Notes: generated by a model not told the origin, from the sequence alone. Counted from the stretch's first letter, positions 1 to 10,000 are shown. The stretch is 64,000 nt of DNA from Bacterioplanoides sp965219715 (GCF_965219715.1 NZ_OZ244785.1:2046001-2110000); one strand, 5' to 3'. Made by a program: numbers and translations.

Positions 1-211
1 CGGGTGGCTATAGCCGGGGGACGGTGGCATCGTCTTATAGCCTCGCCTCGCGGACTTCGCTCGTAGTCCAACAGGTTAAACTTTAATCGAGACAGCTCTA
101 AACACCCTGCCCCTCGGGTCGTGATGAGTTAAATGAATAGAGACGGCTAAGCATGTAGATTCTCTAGTGGAGGATTGGCGGACGGGGGTTCAAATCCCCC
201 CATCTCCACCA
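1..211 (+). ncRNA. ssrA: tmRNA (ssrA), 3' part, cut by the window edge
   Basis: This is the tRNA-like and pseudoknot 3' part of transfer-messenger RNA, which rescues stalled ribosomes. The conserved block CTAAGCATGTAG is at about 149-160, followed by a T-arm with GGGTTCAAATCCCCCC and the encoded CCA at 209-211. The hairpin-rich sequence upstream (CCTGCCCCTCGGGT and flanks) fits the pseudoknots that lie 5' of the tRNA-like domain. The tag-peptide reading frame and the 5' acceptor strand are outside the window. The 3' end of ssrA is a classical integration site for tyrosine recombinases, and an integrase gene starts 167 bases downstream. Confidence 0.9.
186..211 (+). repeat. att core of element 1 at the ssrA 3' end
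   Basis: The T-arm and acceptor end of ssrA (GGGTTCAAATCCCCCC, then ATCTCCACCA) is the attachment site. A near-copy that lacks one T stands at 53218-53242, and shorter copies of the CCCCATCCCACCA part stand at 44966 and 57039. This is direct sequence similarity; the assignment as att is inference from the adjoining integrases. Confidence 0.75.
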
Positions 212-245
212 TATTGAAGTCCAAGCAAGTCCACGGACTTCCTAA

Positions 246-279
246 AAGGCCCTTAGCCAAGCGGTTAAGGGCCTTTTTT
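246..279 (+). terminator. Rho-independent terminator after ssrA
   Basis: The stem AAGGCCCTTA (246-255) pairs with TAAGGGCCTT (266-275) and is followed by T residues. It lies inside the island end, so the element brings its own terminator for the interrupted ssrA transcript. Confidence 0.8.
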
Positions 280-320
280 GTGTCTGTCTAAGTCCACGAA
301 CGTCTTGCGAAATCCACGCC

Positions 321-373
321 TTTTAGTAACACTTGTAGTAACACAGCCTCACTAAGCAAATAACGGTGTTACT
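321..373. repeat. Left arm-type sites of the element 1 integrase
   Basis: AGTAACAC occurs at 325-332 and 337-344 with a 12-base period. An inverted copy (GTGTTACT) is at 366-373, just before the integrase start. The direct pair recurs at 44884-44903 at the far end of the element. Paired arm sites of this kind are what a tyrosine integrase binds. The inverted copy could also let the integrase repress its own promoter. Confidence 0.65.
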
Positions 374-377
374 ACGA

Positions 378-1607
378 ATGCCCAGAAAAACTCTTCCACT
401 TAGCAACACTGAAATCAAAAATGCAAAGACCAAAGAAAAGGAGTACAACCTTTCCGACGGTGAAGGCCTATCGCTTAGGGTTAAACCAACCGGCTCCAAA
501 GCTTGGATATTCAACTACTACCAGCCTTACAGCAAAAACCGCAAAAATATCAGCTTGGGCGCGTACCCAGAAGTGAGCCTATCCCAGGCCCGCCAACAAA
601 AAGATGAAATGCGTAAGCTACTTGCTCAGAATATAGATCCCAAGGAGCACCGCGAACAGCAGCACCAGGAACAAAAAGAAGCCCTATCAAACACGTTCGA
701 GAAGATAACAGCTGAGTGGTTAGATATTAAAAGGCCAAGCATTACCAAAGGCCATGCTGATAGCACCTGGAACTCAATGAAGCTCCATTTATTCCCTCAG
801 CTAGGCAACTACCCAATACAAAAACTGACTGCACCTAAAGTTATTTCAGTACTCAAACCACTTGCCGCAAAAGGCAACTTTGAAACGATTCGCCGCCTCT
901 GCCAGCGCATCAATGAAGTAATGATTTACGCCGTCAATATTGGACTGATTCGACAAAATGACCTTGCCGGAATCAACAAGGCATTTTCAACACCAAAGAA
1001 GAAAAATATGACAACCATCAGGCCAGAGGAATTGCCAGGCTTGATGCGCTCCATCAACCGAGCCAGTATTAAGTTCGTTACTCGCTGCTTGATCGAGTGG
1101 CAGTTACATACTCTATCTCGCCCCAGCGAAGCCGCTGGAGCAAGATGGGAAGAAATAGATTTTGAAGAAAAGCTTTGGGTTATCCCTGCAGAGCGGATGA
1201 AGAAACGCCGTCTCCACAGCATTCCTTTAACACCGCAAACCTTGGCTATTTTAGAAGAGCTCAAACCAATCAGTGGGCATCGAGAATACCTTTTCCCATC
1301 GGACAGAAACCCTAGAACCCACATAAACGCACAAACAGCTAATATGGCAATAAAACGTATGGGATATGAGAAAAAGCTGGTGGCTCATGGACTACGCGCT
1401 CTAGGTAGTACAACACTGAACGAACAAGGGTTCGACTACGACTTAATTGAAGCCGCCCTTGCCCATGTGGATAAAAATGAAGTCAGAGCTGCTTACAACC
1501 GCTCTGACTATATTCAACGCCGAATTCCAATGATGGAATGGTGGTCTGAGCACATTGAAAAGTGTGCAACAAACATTGCTTCGTTCAGCTCAGATACGAG
1601 AAAATAA
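378..1607 (+). CDS. P4-type tyrosine integrase of element 1
   Basis: This is a site-specific recombinase that would insert and excise the island at ssrA. The N-terminus (roughly residues 1-90) is the DUF4102/P4 integrase arm-binding domain (LSDGEGLSLRVKPTGSKAW, then LGAYPEVSLSQAR). The C-terminal catalytic domain shows the first Arg in LSRPSEAAGARW, the HxxR box as HGLRALG, and a final His/Tyr pair in LAHVDKNEVRAAYNRSDY. The length of about 409 residues is normal for the family. I chose the ATG at 378 (MPRKTLPLS) because the upstream GTG lies in an arm-site repeat. It sits next to its attachment site and points into the island. Confidence 0.9.
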   Translation: MPRKTLPLSNTEIKNAKTKEKEYNLSDGEGLSLRVKPTGSKAWIFNYYQPYSKNRKNISLGAYPEVSLSQARQQKDEMRKLLAQNIDPKEHREQQHQEQKEALSNTFEKITAEWLDIKRPSITKGHADSTWNSMKLHLFPQLGNYPIQKLTAPKVISVLKPLAAKGNFETIRRLCQRINEVMIYAVNIGLIRQNDLAGINKAFSTPKKKNMTTIRPEELPGLMRSINRASIKFVTRCLIEWQLHTLSRPSEAAGARWEEIDFEEKLWVIPAERMKKRRLHSIPLTPQTLAILEELKPISGHREYLFPSDRNPRTHINAQTANMAIKRMGYEKKLVAHGLRALGSTTLNEQGFDYDLIEAALAHVDKNEVRAAYNRSDYIQRRIPMMEWWSEHIEKCATNIASFSSDTRK

Positions 1608-2455
1608 ATGACTTGAACGCTTTGACTGATTGTAAAAACAATTCGCCACAACCCCAGAGCTAGAAGATTAAACCAGACTCTTCAGTCTAGAGTAGTTTAA
1701 AGAGTCTTTCGGAAACTAATTTTTCTACGTCTATTAAAAAGAAAAGTGCAGGATAAAAATAAGTGAAGTTAAAATAGATTCTAAAGTAACAAAAGAAAAG
1801 AGTTCCCCCCAAAAAAAGAATGAGACCACATAGTTAAACCCCGCACGATTACCGTAAATACGACACATTCCTCAATACATATTCAGCCCTTCCAATAGCC
1901 CATCCTAACACCCACAAAGAATATAGGCATAACAAAAAATCAGGGAAAGAAGAGAAAGGAGCAGGGGCGTGCAAAACCTCACTCAACCTATTACTGTCCT
2001 TTAAAATACTACCCCACTACAAAAGATACTTACCTTGCTACTCTATCCGGGTTTATGAATATAAAATACAAACAACATAAAAACTTTAACGAACCAAGCA
2101 CCAAATACTCATACCCAAGTCAGCAACTCTGACCACGAATGAAAGCAGCCAGATTCATTAAAAACCGCAGGCTGCCTAATTCTCGAAACGAACATCAAAA
2201 CACCACAAGCCTAATTGATCAACAACAATGTCAAATCAACTTCATACTGTGTATTATATAGCCACCAAAACTACAAACAAATAAAATTTGCCATTCAAAT
2301 ATTTCTTTTCAATGACCGTAAAAAAGAGCGCATAGACTTAAACCCATTTATCACAAAACCAAAATTAGAAAGACCTCTAAAAAGTGATATCATCAACAGC
2401 AGGATAGCCTTCAGCCAATAACAGCAAAATATTCTATTCCCATCCAAACAAAACC
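1608..2455. other. AT-rich gap without a supported gene
   Basis: No convincing gene is present. A short reading frame at 2215-2421 starts with TTG, has no ribosome-binding site and low-complexity composition, and is probably not coding. An imperfect hairpin (AGACTCTT at 1675-1682, AAGAGTCT at 1700-1707, then TTT) could end the integrase transcript. Confidence 0.5.
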
Positions 2456-3220
2456 ATGATTAAAAATAATAATGATCTTATGCAACCAAGAAAAAACAAC
2501 AATCAGATGATGAATAACTTTCTCCAGGAAAATAGCTTATCGAATACCTTAGGCATTAGAAATGCTCAATTTTTCTCTTGCAACTATGACATTAGTGCTT
2601 ACAAAAAATATTTTTTTGAGTTGCTTAACATTCCTTTCCCTACCGCTTTAACTAACGCAGTAGAAAAACGACAGGCCGAGTTTCTCGCAGGTCGCTATGC
2701 GGCCCGAAAGGCTCTCAGCGCCATGCGCATAGCAGCTGACGAAGTGCCTACCGGTACCAATAGAGCACCAGTTTGGCCTGAGGGAGTCGTCGCGAGCATT
2801 ACTCATACCAATACAGCAGCAGTGTGCGCGGTGGCATTGAGTAAGAATTTATTGTATCTAGGGATTGATCTGGAGAACGTTTTAACAGCAGCTGTAGCGA
2901 ATAAATTAAAAGCGAATATCGTTGATACTCAAGAGGCCTCGTTACTGAAAACACTACCGATTAGTTTTGAACATGCACTGACACTGGCTTTCTCCGCCAA
3001 AGAAAGCCTGTTCAAAGCACTGCACCCTTCTGTTGGCTATTATTTTGATTTCGATACAGCAAAATTGACAAAAGTATGCTTTGAAACCAGGTCTATATCC
3101 CTACAGCTGACTAAAGATCTATCGACAGACTTTACCTCTGGATTATGTCTATACGGTCGTTTCCACTTCGAGCGAAGTCGTGTGCTGACTTGTATATATC
3201 AAAGTAATCCCCAACTGTAA
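2456..3220 (+). CDS. 4'-phosphopantetheinyl transferase, EntD/Sfp type
   Basis: The enzyme transfers the phosphopantetheine arm of CoA to the conserved Ser of carrier proteins, which activates the PKS and NRPS proteins encoded nearby. The family signature is clear: KRQAEFLAGRYAARKAL, then WPEGVVASITHT, the Mg-binding GIDLE, and FSAKESLFKAL with the conserved Lys-Glu. The length (254 residues) fits. The exact start is unsure: Met codons at residues 1, 9, 18 and 19 are all possible, and the Asn-rich leader is atypical. It is transcribed toward the biosynthetic operon on the opposite strand. A dedicated transferase on the island makes the pathway self-sufficient after transfer. Confidence 0.88.
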   Translation: MIKNNNDLMQPRKNNNQMMNNFLQENSLSNTLGIRNAQFFSCNYDISAYKKYFFELLNIPFPTALTNAVEKRQAEFLAGRYAARKALSAMRIAADEVPTGTNRAPVWPEGVVASITHTNTAAVCAVALSKNLLYLGIDLENVLTAAVANKLKANIVDTQEASLLKTLPISFEHALTLAFSAKESLFKALHPSVGYYFDFDTAKLTKVCFETRSISLQLTKDLSTDFTSGLCLYGRFHFERSRVLTCIYQSNPQL

Positions 3221-3514
3221 GCCACAGATAAAAACTTAAAAGCTAGCACTGGCCATACTAACATTCAGCCTAAATAGATACTTACCGATCAAGAGCACTC
3301 CATACAGACAAGAAGAAATTCTTTCAAACACACTATTAATAGAATGATCTTTTTCCGATGAGCTATAATCAAGGCCAGGGATGGTTAACCCCCAAAACAA
3401 AGAAATTAAAATTCACAAGAGTCGGCCTAGTCAGGAGCGACCAAACTGAAAGAAAAAGCTGCCCAGAAAAAATCGAAACAGCCTTTAAAACAATCAAATA
3501 AAAACTCACAATCT

Positions 3515-4168
3515 TTAATAGAGCGTAGTCTTAATTCGACTTTCGATAAGTTTTTCCAGACTTTCAACTTCTTCCTGCGAAACGCCAGGGCCATCCTGAT
3601 TTAGTAGCATTTCACCGAGAGAGGGCATAATTGATCTATCGACTATAGAATCTGGCTGCCACAACCTTGATCGGATGATTGCTTTTGAGCAATGAAAGTA
3701 GACTTGTTTAATATCGATTAATATAACGACACTAGGTTTTTTTCCATCAAATTCAAAACTGTCAATCAAGGCCTGATTGGTAGATATAACTGCATCGCCA
3801 TTAACCCGAAGGCATTCTGAAAAACCGGGAATGAGAAATAACAAACCAACCGAGGAGTAGTGAATGATATTTTCTAAAGTATCAACCCGATTATTCCCCG
3901 GCCGATCGGGAATGGCCAAGGTATGGTCATTAACGACCGAGACAAAACCAGGCTCTCCTCCCCTTGGAGAACTATCTGACATTCCTTTGCCATCAGAAGA
4001 CGACATGACCATATAAGGCGACAACTGAATATATTGCCTAGTATAAAGATCAAGTTTTTCCTTTTCTTTATCTACAAATACAGGTTTTGGGAAGTCAATA
4101 ATTTCCCTAAGTTTCTCGACTGAGTTGACAACGTCTTTCTCACTAATATTAAAATCTATATCCATCAC
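3515..4168 (-). CDS. FMN-dependent PPOX-type flavoprotein (MSMEG_1061-like)
   Basis: This is a split-barrel flavin protein of the pyridoxamine-phosphate-oxidase-like superfamily. The signature stretch around residues 65-130 contains SPRGGEPGFVSVVNDHTLAIPDRPGNNR cut into overlapping motifs: SPRGGEPGF, IPDRPGNNR, and VGLLFLIPGFSECLRVNG. Members bind FMN or F420 and carry out redox reactions on small substrates; the substrate here is unknown. It is the last gene of the operon, 13 bases after the thioesterase, so it is probably a tailoring oxidase or reductase of the pathway. An ATG at 4168 or 4165 can serve as start. Confidence 0.75.
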   Translation of the reverse strand: MMDIDFNISEKDVVNSVEKLREIIDFPKPVFVDKEKEKLDLYTRQYIQLSPYMVMSSSDGKGMSDSSPRGGEPGFVSVVNDHTLAIPDRPGNNRVDTLENIIHYSSVGLLFLIPGFSECLRVNGDAVISTNQALIDSFEFDGKKPSVVILIDIKQVYFHCSKAIIRSRLWQPDSIVDRSIMPSLGEMLLNQDGPGVSQEEVESLEKLIESRIKTTLY

Positions 4169-4181
4169 GACCCTATTTTCA

Positions 4182-4922
4182 TTAAGCTACAGTACTTTCT
4201 ATACTAAGTTCTACATCAGGCTGCCTACCCAAACTCAGACATTTATAAATCCAATCAAACAGCTGTTCATCTTGTTTTGTTAGATAAAAATGATCACCAG
4301 AGAACTCCCGGTAACTGACATTCGCGCTGGTCACATCTTCCCAGCCTTTCATTTGATCTTTCGACATCTCTGGATCCTGCTCTCCCCTGCAGACAAACAA
4401 AGGAATATCCAACGTAACTTTTTCATCACATAGATAGTTTTCCAGAACTTTGAAATCCGCCCGGATATTGGGTAGAAAAAGTTCTAACAAATCTCTATCC
4501 TTCAATACCGCCTCCGGGGTCCCACCCAAACGGCGAAGTTCAGCAATCAAAGCTTTATCCGTCATTTTATGAAACCCCTTATTATTCCTAACAACAAAAG
4601 GAGAGTGGTGACCAGAAACAATCATCGAATCTATATAAAAGTCATCGGTTGACTGCAGTTTTTTGGCCACTTCGTAAGCGACTATAGCCCCCATACTGTG
4701 TCCAAAAAATACATTAATTCCATCACCTGATTGACTTTTTACCTCACAGATAAAATGGTTCACTACCTCGTCCATCGTCGACAATAGCGGTTTTCCGAAA
4801 TACCTCCCGCGCCCCGGCAGATCCAAAGCAACAACCCGGACGTCCTTGGGGAGGTTCCCCTCCCAAGTCCGATAGATGTTGCTAGCGCCCCCGGCAAATG
4901 GAAAGCAAAACAAATTAATCAT
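4182..4922 (-). CDS. Type II thioesterase
   Basis: An editing alpha/beta hydrolase that clears wrongly loaded or stalled acyl groups from carrier proteins. Motifs in order: FCFPFAGGASNIYRTW at the N-terminus, the nucleophile in GHSMGAIVAYE (about residue 92), the Asp region RGEQDPEMS, and the catalytic His in SGDHFYLTK. The length of 246 is typical of stand-alone TEs in PKS/NRPS clusters. It lies 24 bases downstream of the monooxygenase and is co-transcribed. It is distinct from the terminal TE domain fused to the 3177-residue synthase. Confidence 0.92.
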   Translation of the reverse strand: MINLFCFPFAGGASNIYRTWEGNLPKDVRVVALDLPGRGRYFGKPLLSTMDEVVNHFICEVKSQSGDGINVFFGHSMGAIVAYEVAKKLQSTDDFYIDSMIVSGHHSPFVVRNNKGFHKMTDKALIAELRRLGGTPEAVLKDRDLLELFLPNIRADFKVLENYLCDEKVTLDIPLFVCRGEQDPEMSKDQMKGWEDVTSANVSYREFSGDHFYLTKQDEQLFDWIYKCLSLGRQPDVELSIESTVA

Positions 4923-4946
4923 ATTATTTATCCAGCACTACCAAAG

Positions 4947-6020
4947 TCACGAAAAGTACGGTATCACTTCCTCGCCGAACGTTTTAATCGACTCGTATAC
5001 CAGATCATTAGGGGTGGTTCCTATTTGCATAAGCAATATCAATTCGTCAACACCTGCATCGACAAAGCGGCTAACTGATTCTCTTGCTGCCACAGGGTCA
5101 CCAATCACATGAATCATAGGTGTATCAGGTTGATTTCGCTGGCTCATCATCCATTCAAGCTCTTCAGCTTCCATTGCGTCTCTATTCACACCGACCATCT
5201 CCCCTACAGGGCGATCTTTAGCCAAAGTATAATAACTAAGACTACCTGCAAAGTAGCGAGCTGCCTGAAAGCCAAGTTCACAGGCTTTTTTATCGTCCTT
5301 TAAAACAAGCGACGTAGGCACACAGGCATAGTGATTATTAGTCTTCCAACGAGTATTATTGCTATTTTTAAAAGTTTCTTTATAAGCAGCAATTTTTTCA
5401 GAGAGTGTATCAAAAGTGCCGCTGGCAAAATCCAGTGCACCAATTCCCAGCTCGGCCATTTCCATAACAGCCTCTTTTCTGGAACAAGCCCCAAAGATAG
5501 GAGGATTAGGTGTCTGAACAGGCTTAGGGATAACTTGCGTTGGCGGTACTGTCACGTGCTCTCCCTCCCACTCAAAGATATCGTCTCGCCACATTTTTGG
5601 AATCATGTGCAGGGACTCCAACCACTGACTGTGCAGCGATTCGATATCACAACCAAAAGCCCCCTTCTCAACTAATGTCGCACCTTTGCCAGAGCCCCAG
5701 TTCACACGGCCTCCGGAAAGAATATCAAGGGTAGCGATACGCTCAGCAATACGGATGGGATGATTGTATCGGTAGGGTGTTAGAGTAATGCCATGCCCTA
5801 AACGGATATTCTTCGTCAAAGCAGCTACATATGACAAAAACACTTCCGGAGCTGAGCAGTGAGAGTATTCGTATAAACCGTGATGCTCCACAGCCCAAAC
5901 GGTACTATATCCCAGCTTATCTGCTAAAACGGCCTGATCTACACTTGAACGAAATATCTCGATCTCCTTTGCTTTATTAGGACGAGACATTTGCATTTCA
6001 AAAAAAAGAGAGAACTTCAT
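4947..6020 (-). CDS. Luciferase-like (LLM class) flavin-dependent monooxygenase
   Basis: A TIM-barrel FMNH2-dependent oxygenase related to bacterial luciferase alpha. Recognisable segments include AEKLGYSTVWAVEHH-like sequence (here ADKLGYSTVWAVEHHG, about residues 34-49), IRLGHGITLTPYRYNHPIRIAE, the flavin-binding ILSGGRVNWGSGKGA, and PNPPIFGACSRKEAV. Length 357 is normal. LLM proteins of this class recur in PKS/NRPS clusters, where they hydroxylate or oxidatively cleave intermediates, sometimes while these are carrier-bound. The gene is 68 bases after the diiron-protein gene in the operon. The substrate cannot be read from the sequence. Confidence 0.88.
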   Translation of the reverse strand: MKFSLFFEMQMSRPNKAKEIEIFRSSVDQAVLADKLGYSTVWAVEHHGLYEYSHCSAPEVFLSYVAALTKNIRLGHGITLTPYRYNHPIRIAERIATLDILSGGRVNWGSGKGATLVEKGAFGCDIESLHSQWLESLHMIPKMWRDDIFEWEGEHVTVPPTQVIPKPVQTPNPPIFGACSRKEAVMEMAELGIGALDFASGTFDTLSEKIAAYKETFKNSNNTRWKTNNHYACVPTSLVLKDDKKACELGFQAARYFAGSLSYYTLAKDRPVGEMVGVNRDAMEAEELEWMMSQRNQPDTPMIHVIGDPVAARESVSRFVDAGVDELILLMQIGTTPNDLVYESIKTFGEEVIPYFS

Positions 6021-6088
6021 GCTTTAAACCTACTTCAATAAGTGCTCTTTCGTTACCAAAAGAGCACTTAAGCCAATTTTAAGAAAAT

Positions 6089-6775
6089 TTATGCCGCTAC
6101 CTTTGTGCGCGCTAGATAGTCACGCATAGCATCGTTGACAACCTCTCCAGAGAGCAACAAGGTTACACGGGCAACTTCGAGAATCTGGCGTCGATCCTCA
6201 TCAGTGACAGCCTTTTCCAGCACTACGCGTTTAACTTCCGCCGCATGTTTTTCATCGATTTTTGCGTGTTCGATATAGAAGGTCAGGTTCTTTTCTTCAA
6301 AATTTAACTGTTCCTGTGCTTGCTCGATAAGACCCCAAAGATGCTCGTAGGAATTCTCAGCCCAATAGCTATAACCGAGACGAGCAACAGCTCCATAAGT
6401 TTTCGCAACGTTATAAAGGTAACCATTTAAAGCCGCAGCTCCACCGAGAGGCGGCTTCTCAAACTGAGAAAAGTCATCCAGACCAATACTGGCCAGGTCA
6501 CGAACAATCATATTCTCATGACCCAACTCTTCGCCGGCGTGACGAATGGCCCAACCGACAAATTTTGTATCGGTGTGATCAATACTTTGAACAGCCATCG
6601 CCTGGTGCTTTGAATTGTGCTTCACGTAGTGATAGACCTCTACCATTACCGTCCTCCATAGCTCCTTGGTCCAACCTTCTTCAGTCACAGTCTTCCAAAA
6701 GATACCTTCTTTAATTCCAGCCCAGCCTTCAGCAACAACCTGATTCAGCTCTTCTAAAAATTTATTGTCAGACAT
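6089..6775 (-). CDS. Heme-oxygenase-like diiron oxygenase (TenA/PqqC-like fold)
   Basis: An all-helical protein of 228 residues of the iron-containing redox enzyme family. Candidate metal ligands are E46 and H53 (VEVYHYVKH), E82 and H86 (HAGEELGHEN), E140 (YWAENSYEH) and H170, D174, H177 (EHAKIDEKH). This spacing fits heme-oxygenase-like diiron oxygenases, which are known for N-oxygenation, C-C cleavage and desaturation of amino-acid or fatty-acid substrates. Thiaminase-type TenA is less likely, because the metal-ligand pattern is present. The context suggests oxidation of the Glu-containing or acyl product, but the reaction is unknown. Confidence 0.8.
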   Translation of the reverse strand: MSDNKFLEELNQVVAEGWAGIKEGIFWKTVTEEGWTKELWRTVMVEVYHYVKHNSKHQAMAVQSIDHTDTKFVGWAIRHAGEELGHENMIVRDLASIGLDDFSQFEKPPLGGAAALNGYLYNVAKTYGAVARLGYSYWAENSYEHLWGLIEQAQEQLNFEEKNLTFYIEHAKIDEKHAAEVKRVVLEKAVTDEDRRQILEVARVTLLLSGEVVNDAMRDYLARTKVAA

Positions 6776-6868
6776 AATTAATCCATTCCATCCAAAATTA
6801 AAATAAAGTTCAAGACACTAATAACCCTAGGAAATAGAAACTCCTAAGACACTAATATTTTTCAATAT

Positions 6869-6951
6869 ACGAATATTTTTTATGTACGAATATTTTTTAT
6901 GCACGAATATTTTTTATGTACAAATATTCTCATGTGCACAAGTATTTTATT
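6869..6951. repeat. 17-bp tandem repeat in the operon gap
   Basis: Units of ACGAATATTTTTTATGT stand at 6869-6885, 6886-6902 and 6903-6919, followed by two decayed units to about 6951. The repeat lies in the only long gap (226 bases) inside the biosynthetic operon, between the synthase stop and the diiron-oxygenase start. It could act as a spacer, a weak AT-rich promoter region or a replication-slippage product. Confidence 0.75.
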
Positions 6952-7001
6952 GCTATCCTATCGTTCAACCCCCAGTCTCAGACAAACATCCGACGACAAC
7001 C

Positions 7002-10000
7002 TTATGAAAGTACAACGTCTTTCAGTTTCGAAACATGCGCTTCCGTCAGAATATCGTAGTGATGTTCACCAATAGTTGATTTTTTGAAGTTACCATTTGT
7101 CAGGTCTCTCCACCCTATACTGCTACAAATACCTTCTCTGTCTGGACAGACAAATGAAATTGAGGTTTCAATCGCTTTATCAGCAACATGACTTTCGACA
7201 GCATCCATATGTGCATTAAAAGCATCGAACTGACCCGAGACCAAATTAACATTGATATCACTCGGGAAAACCTTGTCATCGATCGCCCGCTGCACCACGG
7301 CCTCAAGAAGGGATTCATCCTGCGCTGAAATATTGCCAAGGGGCAAAACAGGCAGGTCAAGCATCCTATAAATATCATCCATAAACTGGCCGACCCGCTG
7401 CCTGTAACTGCTTCCATCTCCGCGAGTCAAACGGATAGGAGCCCTGCTGTCGATGATGTAAAGGCCACCGATGTTCTGGCCGCATTCTTCCAGCTTGCGG
7501 GAAATTTCCAGCGCAACAACCCCTCCCATAGACCAGCCCATCAGATTTATTTCAGTATATTTATCCATATTCAGGGAATCGGTTTGGTGGCGTATAATCT
7601 CCTGAACGTAATAATCGGCCAGTTCATCAATTGTGTTCGTGCAACGCTCTTCAATGAAGTTGGCGGACTGAATTCCGTAGACTGAAAACTCTTCGTTAAG
7701 ACTGCTGGCCAGCTCTTTATAACAGTGAACGCCCCCACCGATAGGATGAATGCAGTAAAGTATTTTCTGCTTATCGCAATCATTTAGGGGTACTAACACA
7801 GAATTTTCACCAGCACTGCCATCAATTACGGAGGCCAGGCCTCTTACGGTATCGAAATTGAAAAACTGCGCTAGGCTGACCTCAACCTTCATCACATCCG
7901 TGATACGGGTTAATAAACGAATTGCTTTCAGGGAGTGGCCACCAATCTCAAAGAAACTGTCCGTTACCCCGAATTCATCATTACCCAACAGGTCGGACCA
8001 GAGATTGTGTAAACGAACCTCAGTATCAGTTTCCGGTGCTATGCACCCGTATTTCTTTGCGGCGAAGTCAACAGCTGGTAGATTCTTTTTGTCCACTTTC
8101 CCATTAGGAGTTAAAGGTATTGCAGTGAGTTCCACAAAGTGGCTTGGAACCATGAAGGAGGGAAGGGAGGACTTCAGCCAATCAGCTAGTTCGCTACCAA
8201 CAATAGATGCTCCTTCATCAGGGACGAAATATGCAACCAGCGAATGGTCATCAAAACCATTATCCGCAACAGTCACGACGGATTTTGAGACCGCACAGTG
8301 CCTGGATATCGCACTGGATATTTCACCCAGTTCAATTCGATAACCCCGCAATTTTACTTGCTCATCACGCCTTCCGAAAAATTCAATTTGACCACCGTGC
8401 CCTACGCGACAGTAGTCGCCGGTTTTATACATGCGTTTAAACGCGAGTTGATACTCCGGTTCAGCAGCAACAAACTTTTGCTGAGTCAGCTCCCTTTTTT
8501 CAAAGTAGCCCTTTGCAACCCCAGCTCCAGCAATACAAAGCTCACCGACCATCCCCCTAGGTACCGGCTTGCCATCACTCCCCACGATTAGCGCCACCGT
8601 ATTAGGAAGTGGACGACCAATACTGCGTCGAGAACCCATTGCATCAACCTTACAAACCACAGCATCGACCGTACATTCAGTGGGGCCATAAACATTAACC
8701 GCATGGACACCAAGCGAATTAATTCTGTGCCATAAACTTTCGGGCATCTGTTCGCCACCGATCAGCAGTAGAGGCGTGCCTTCGAGGTCCGCAAAAAAAC
8801 CATTTTCATCCATCAGTAGCAACTGACTCGGTGTGCAGTCAAATACATCGATGTCGTTCTGTTGGATCCAGCGACAGGTTTTCCGGGGGCTTGTTTTCAC
8901 ATCGTCAGGAAGAATGGCAACACTGTGCCCCCCGGCCAACATCACCAGTTGTTTAACTGATGCGTCAAACGAGAAAGACGCGTTCAAAGCCACAGTCAGA
9001 AATTCATCCGCTAGCTCTTGATAAATATCGGTGGTTAGACCGAGATATAGATTCATTAGCGACGAATGCTCTACCATCACGCCTTTTGGCAACCCCGTCG
9101 AGCCTGAGGTATAGATCAGATAAGCAAGATCATCACCACTGATCTTATACTCAAAGCCAATCGTGACATCCTCATCTAATGGAACCTTGTCGACATTTAC
9201 ACTGATATTCACAGAGCAGTAATCGGAGACCGCTGCTGTCGAATCATCAAAAATCATAGCTCCAGCGCCCGAGTCGTCCGTAATATACTGAATGCGCTCA
9301 TGGGGATAAGTGGGGTCTATAGGCACATAGGCACAACCCAGTTTCCAACAGGCGATAATCGATATAACAAAGGTATTTGAACGGTTCAGGCAAATGGCTA
9401 CTCTAGCACCGGACTCAACGCCGTTTGAATGCATGGCAGCTGCTAGATTAGAGGAAGCCCGGTCAAGCTCGGCAAATGACAAGTGCCCATTGATGTCCGA
9501 CACGGCCTGCCGATTCGGACATTCTGAAACCCAACGTTCTAGGGCTGTCAAAAAGGTGTTTTCAACAGCGAAGGGGACTTCCCTGCCGGAAATAACGGAT
9601 ACCACATCCTGTTGATCCTCTCCCTCGGCCAAAGGCAACGAAGAGATACTCAGGTGTGCTGACTCAAGCATCTGATTGAGCAATTTGGTAAAGACCCCAA
9701 CCATTACCTCAATAGTCTGCCTGGAAAACAGGTCCGTATTATATTTGAAAACTCCTCTGACACTTTCCTCGGTTTCTGCCATCTCAAGCGTCAGATCAAA
9801 CTGGCCTTCTTGCTGCGTTACATTAAAGGCTTTCATGGTGAGGCCGTTTTTTACAATACTTCGGTTCCCTTCCAGATCGGTTAACAACTCCATAACGCCA
9901 CCATCTCGGTGAGCCTTCTGCAGGGAAAACATGACCTGATATACCGGAGAGTAAGAAGCATCGCGCTGGCTATTCGTCTCTTCAACCATCAATGAAAATG

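Noticed and set aside
246..275. tRNA-like fragment (AGCCAAGCGGTTAAGG resembles a D-arm)
   Set aside because: The sequence is part of a perfect stem with a T-run, so it is a terminator; no cloverleaf can be formed.
926..1324. 132-codon minus-strand frame within the integrase gene
   Set aside because: It is the shadow of the well-supported integrase frame; the same holds for the many frames antisense to the PKS genes.
2215..2421. 68-codon frame in the gap before the PPTase gene
   Set aside because: It starts with TTG, has no ribosome-binding site and no recognisable features; surrounding sequence is AT-rich non-coding.
6089..6775. TenA thiaminase in thiamine salvage
   Set aside because: The metal-ligand pattern of diiron oxygenases is present and the gene lies in a biosynthetic operon without thiamine genes.
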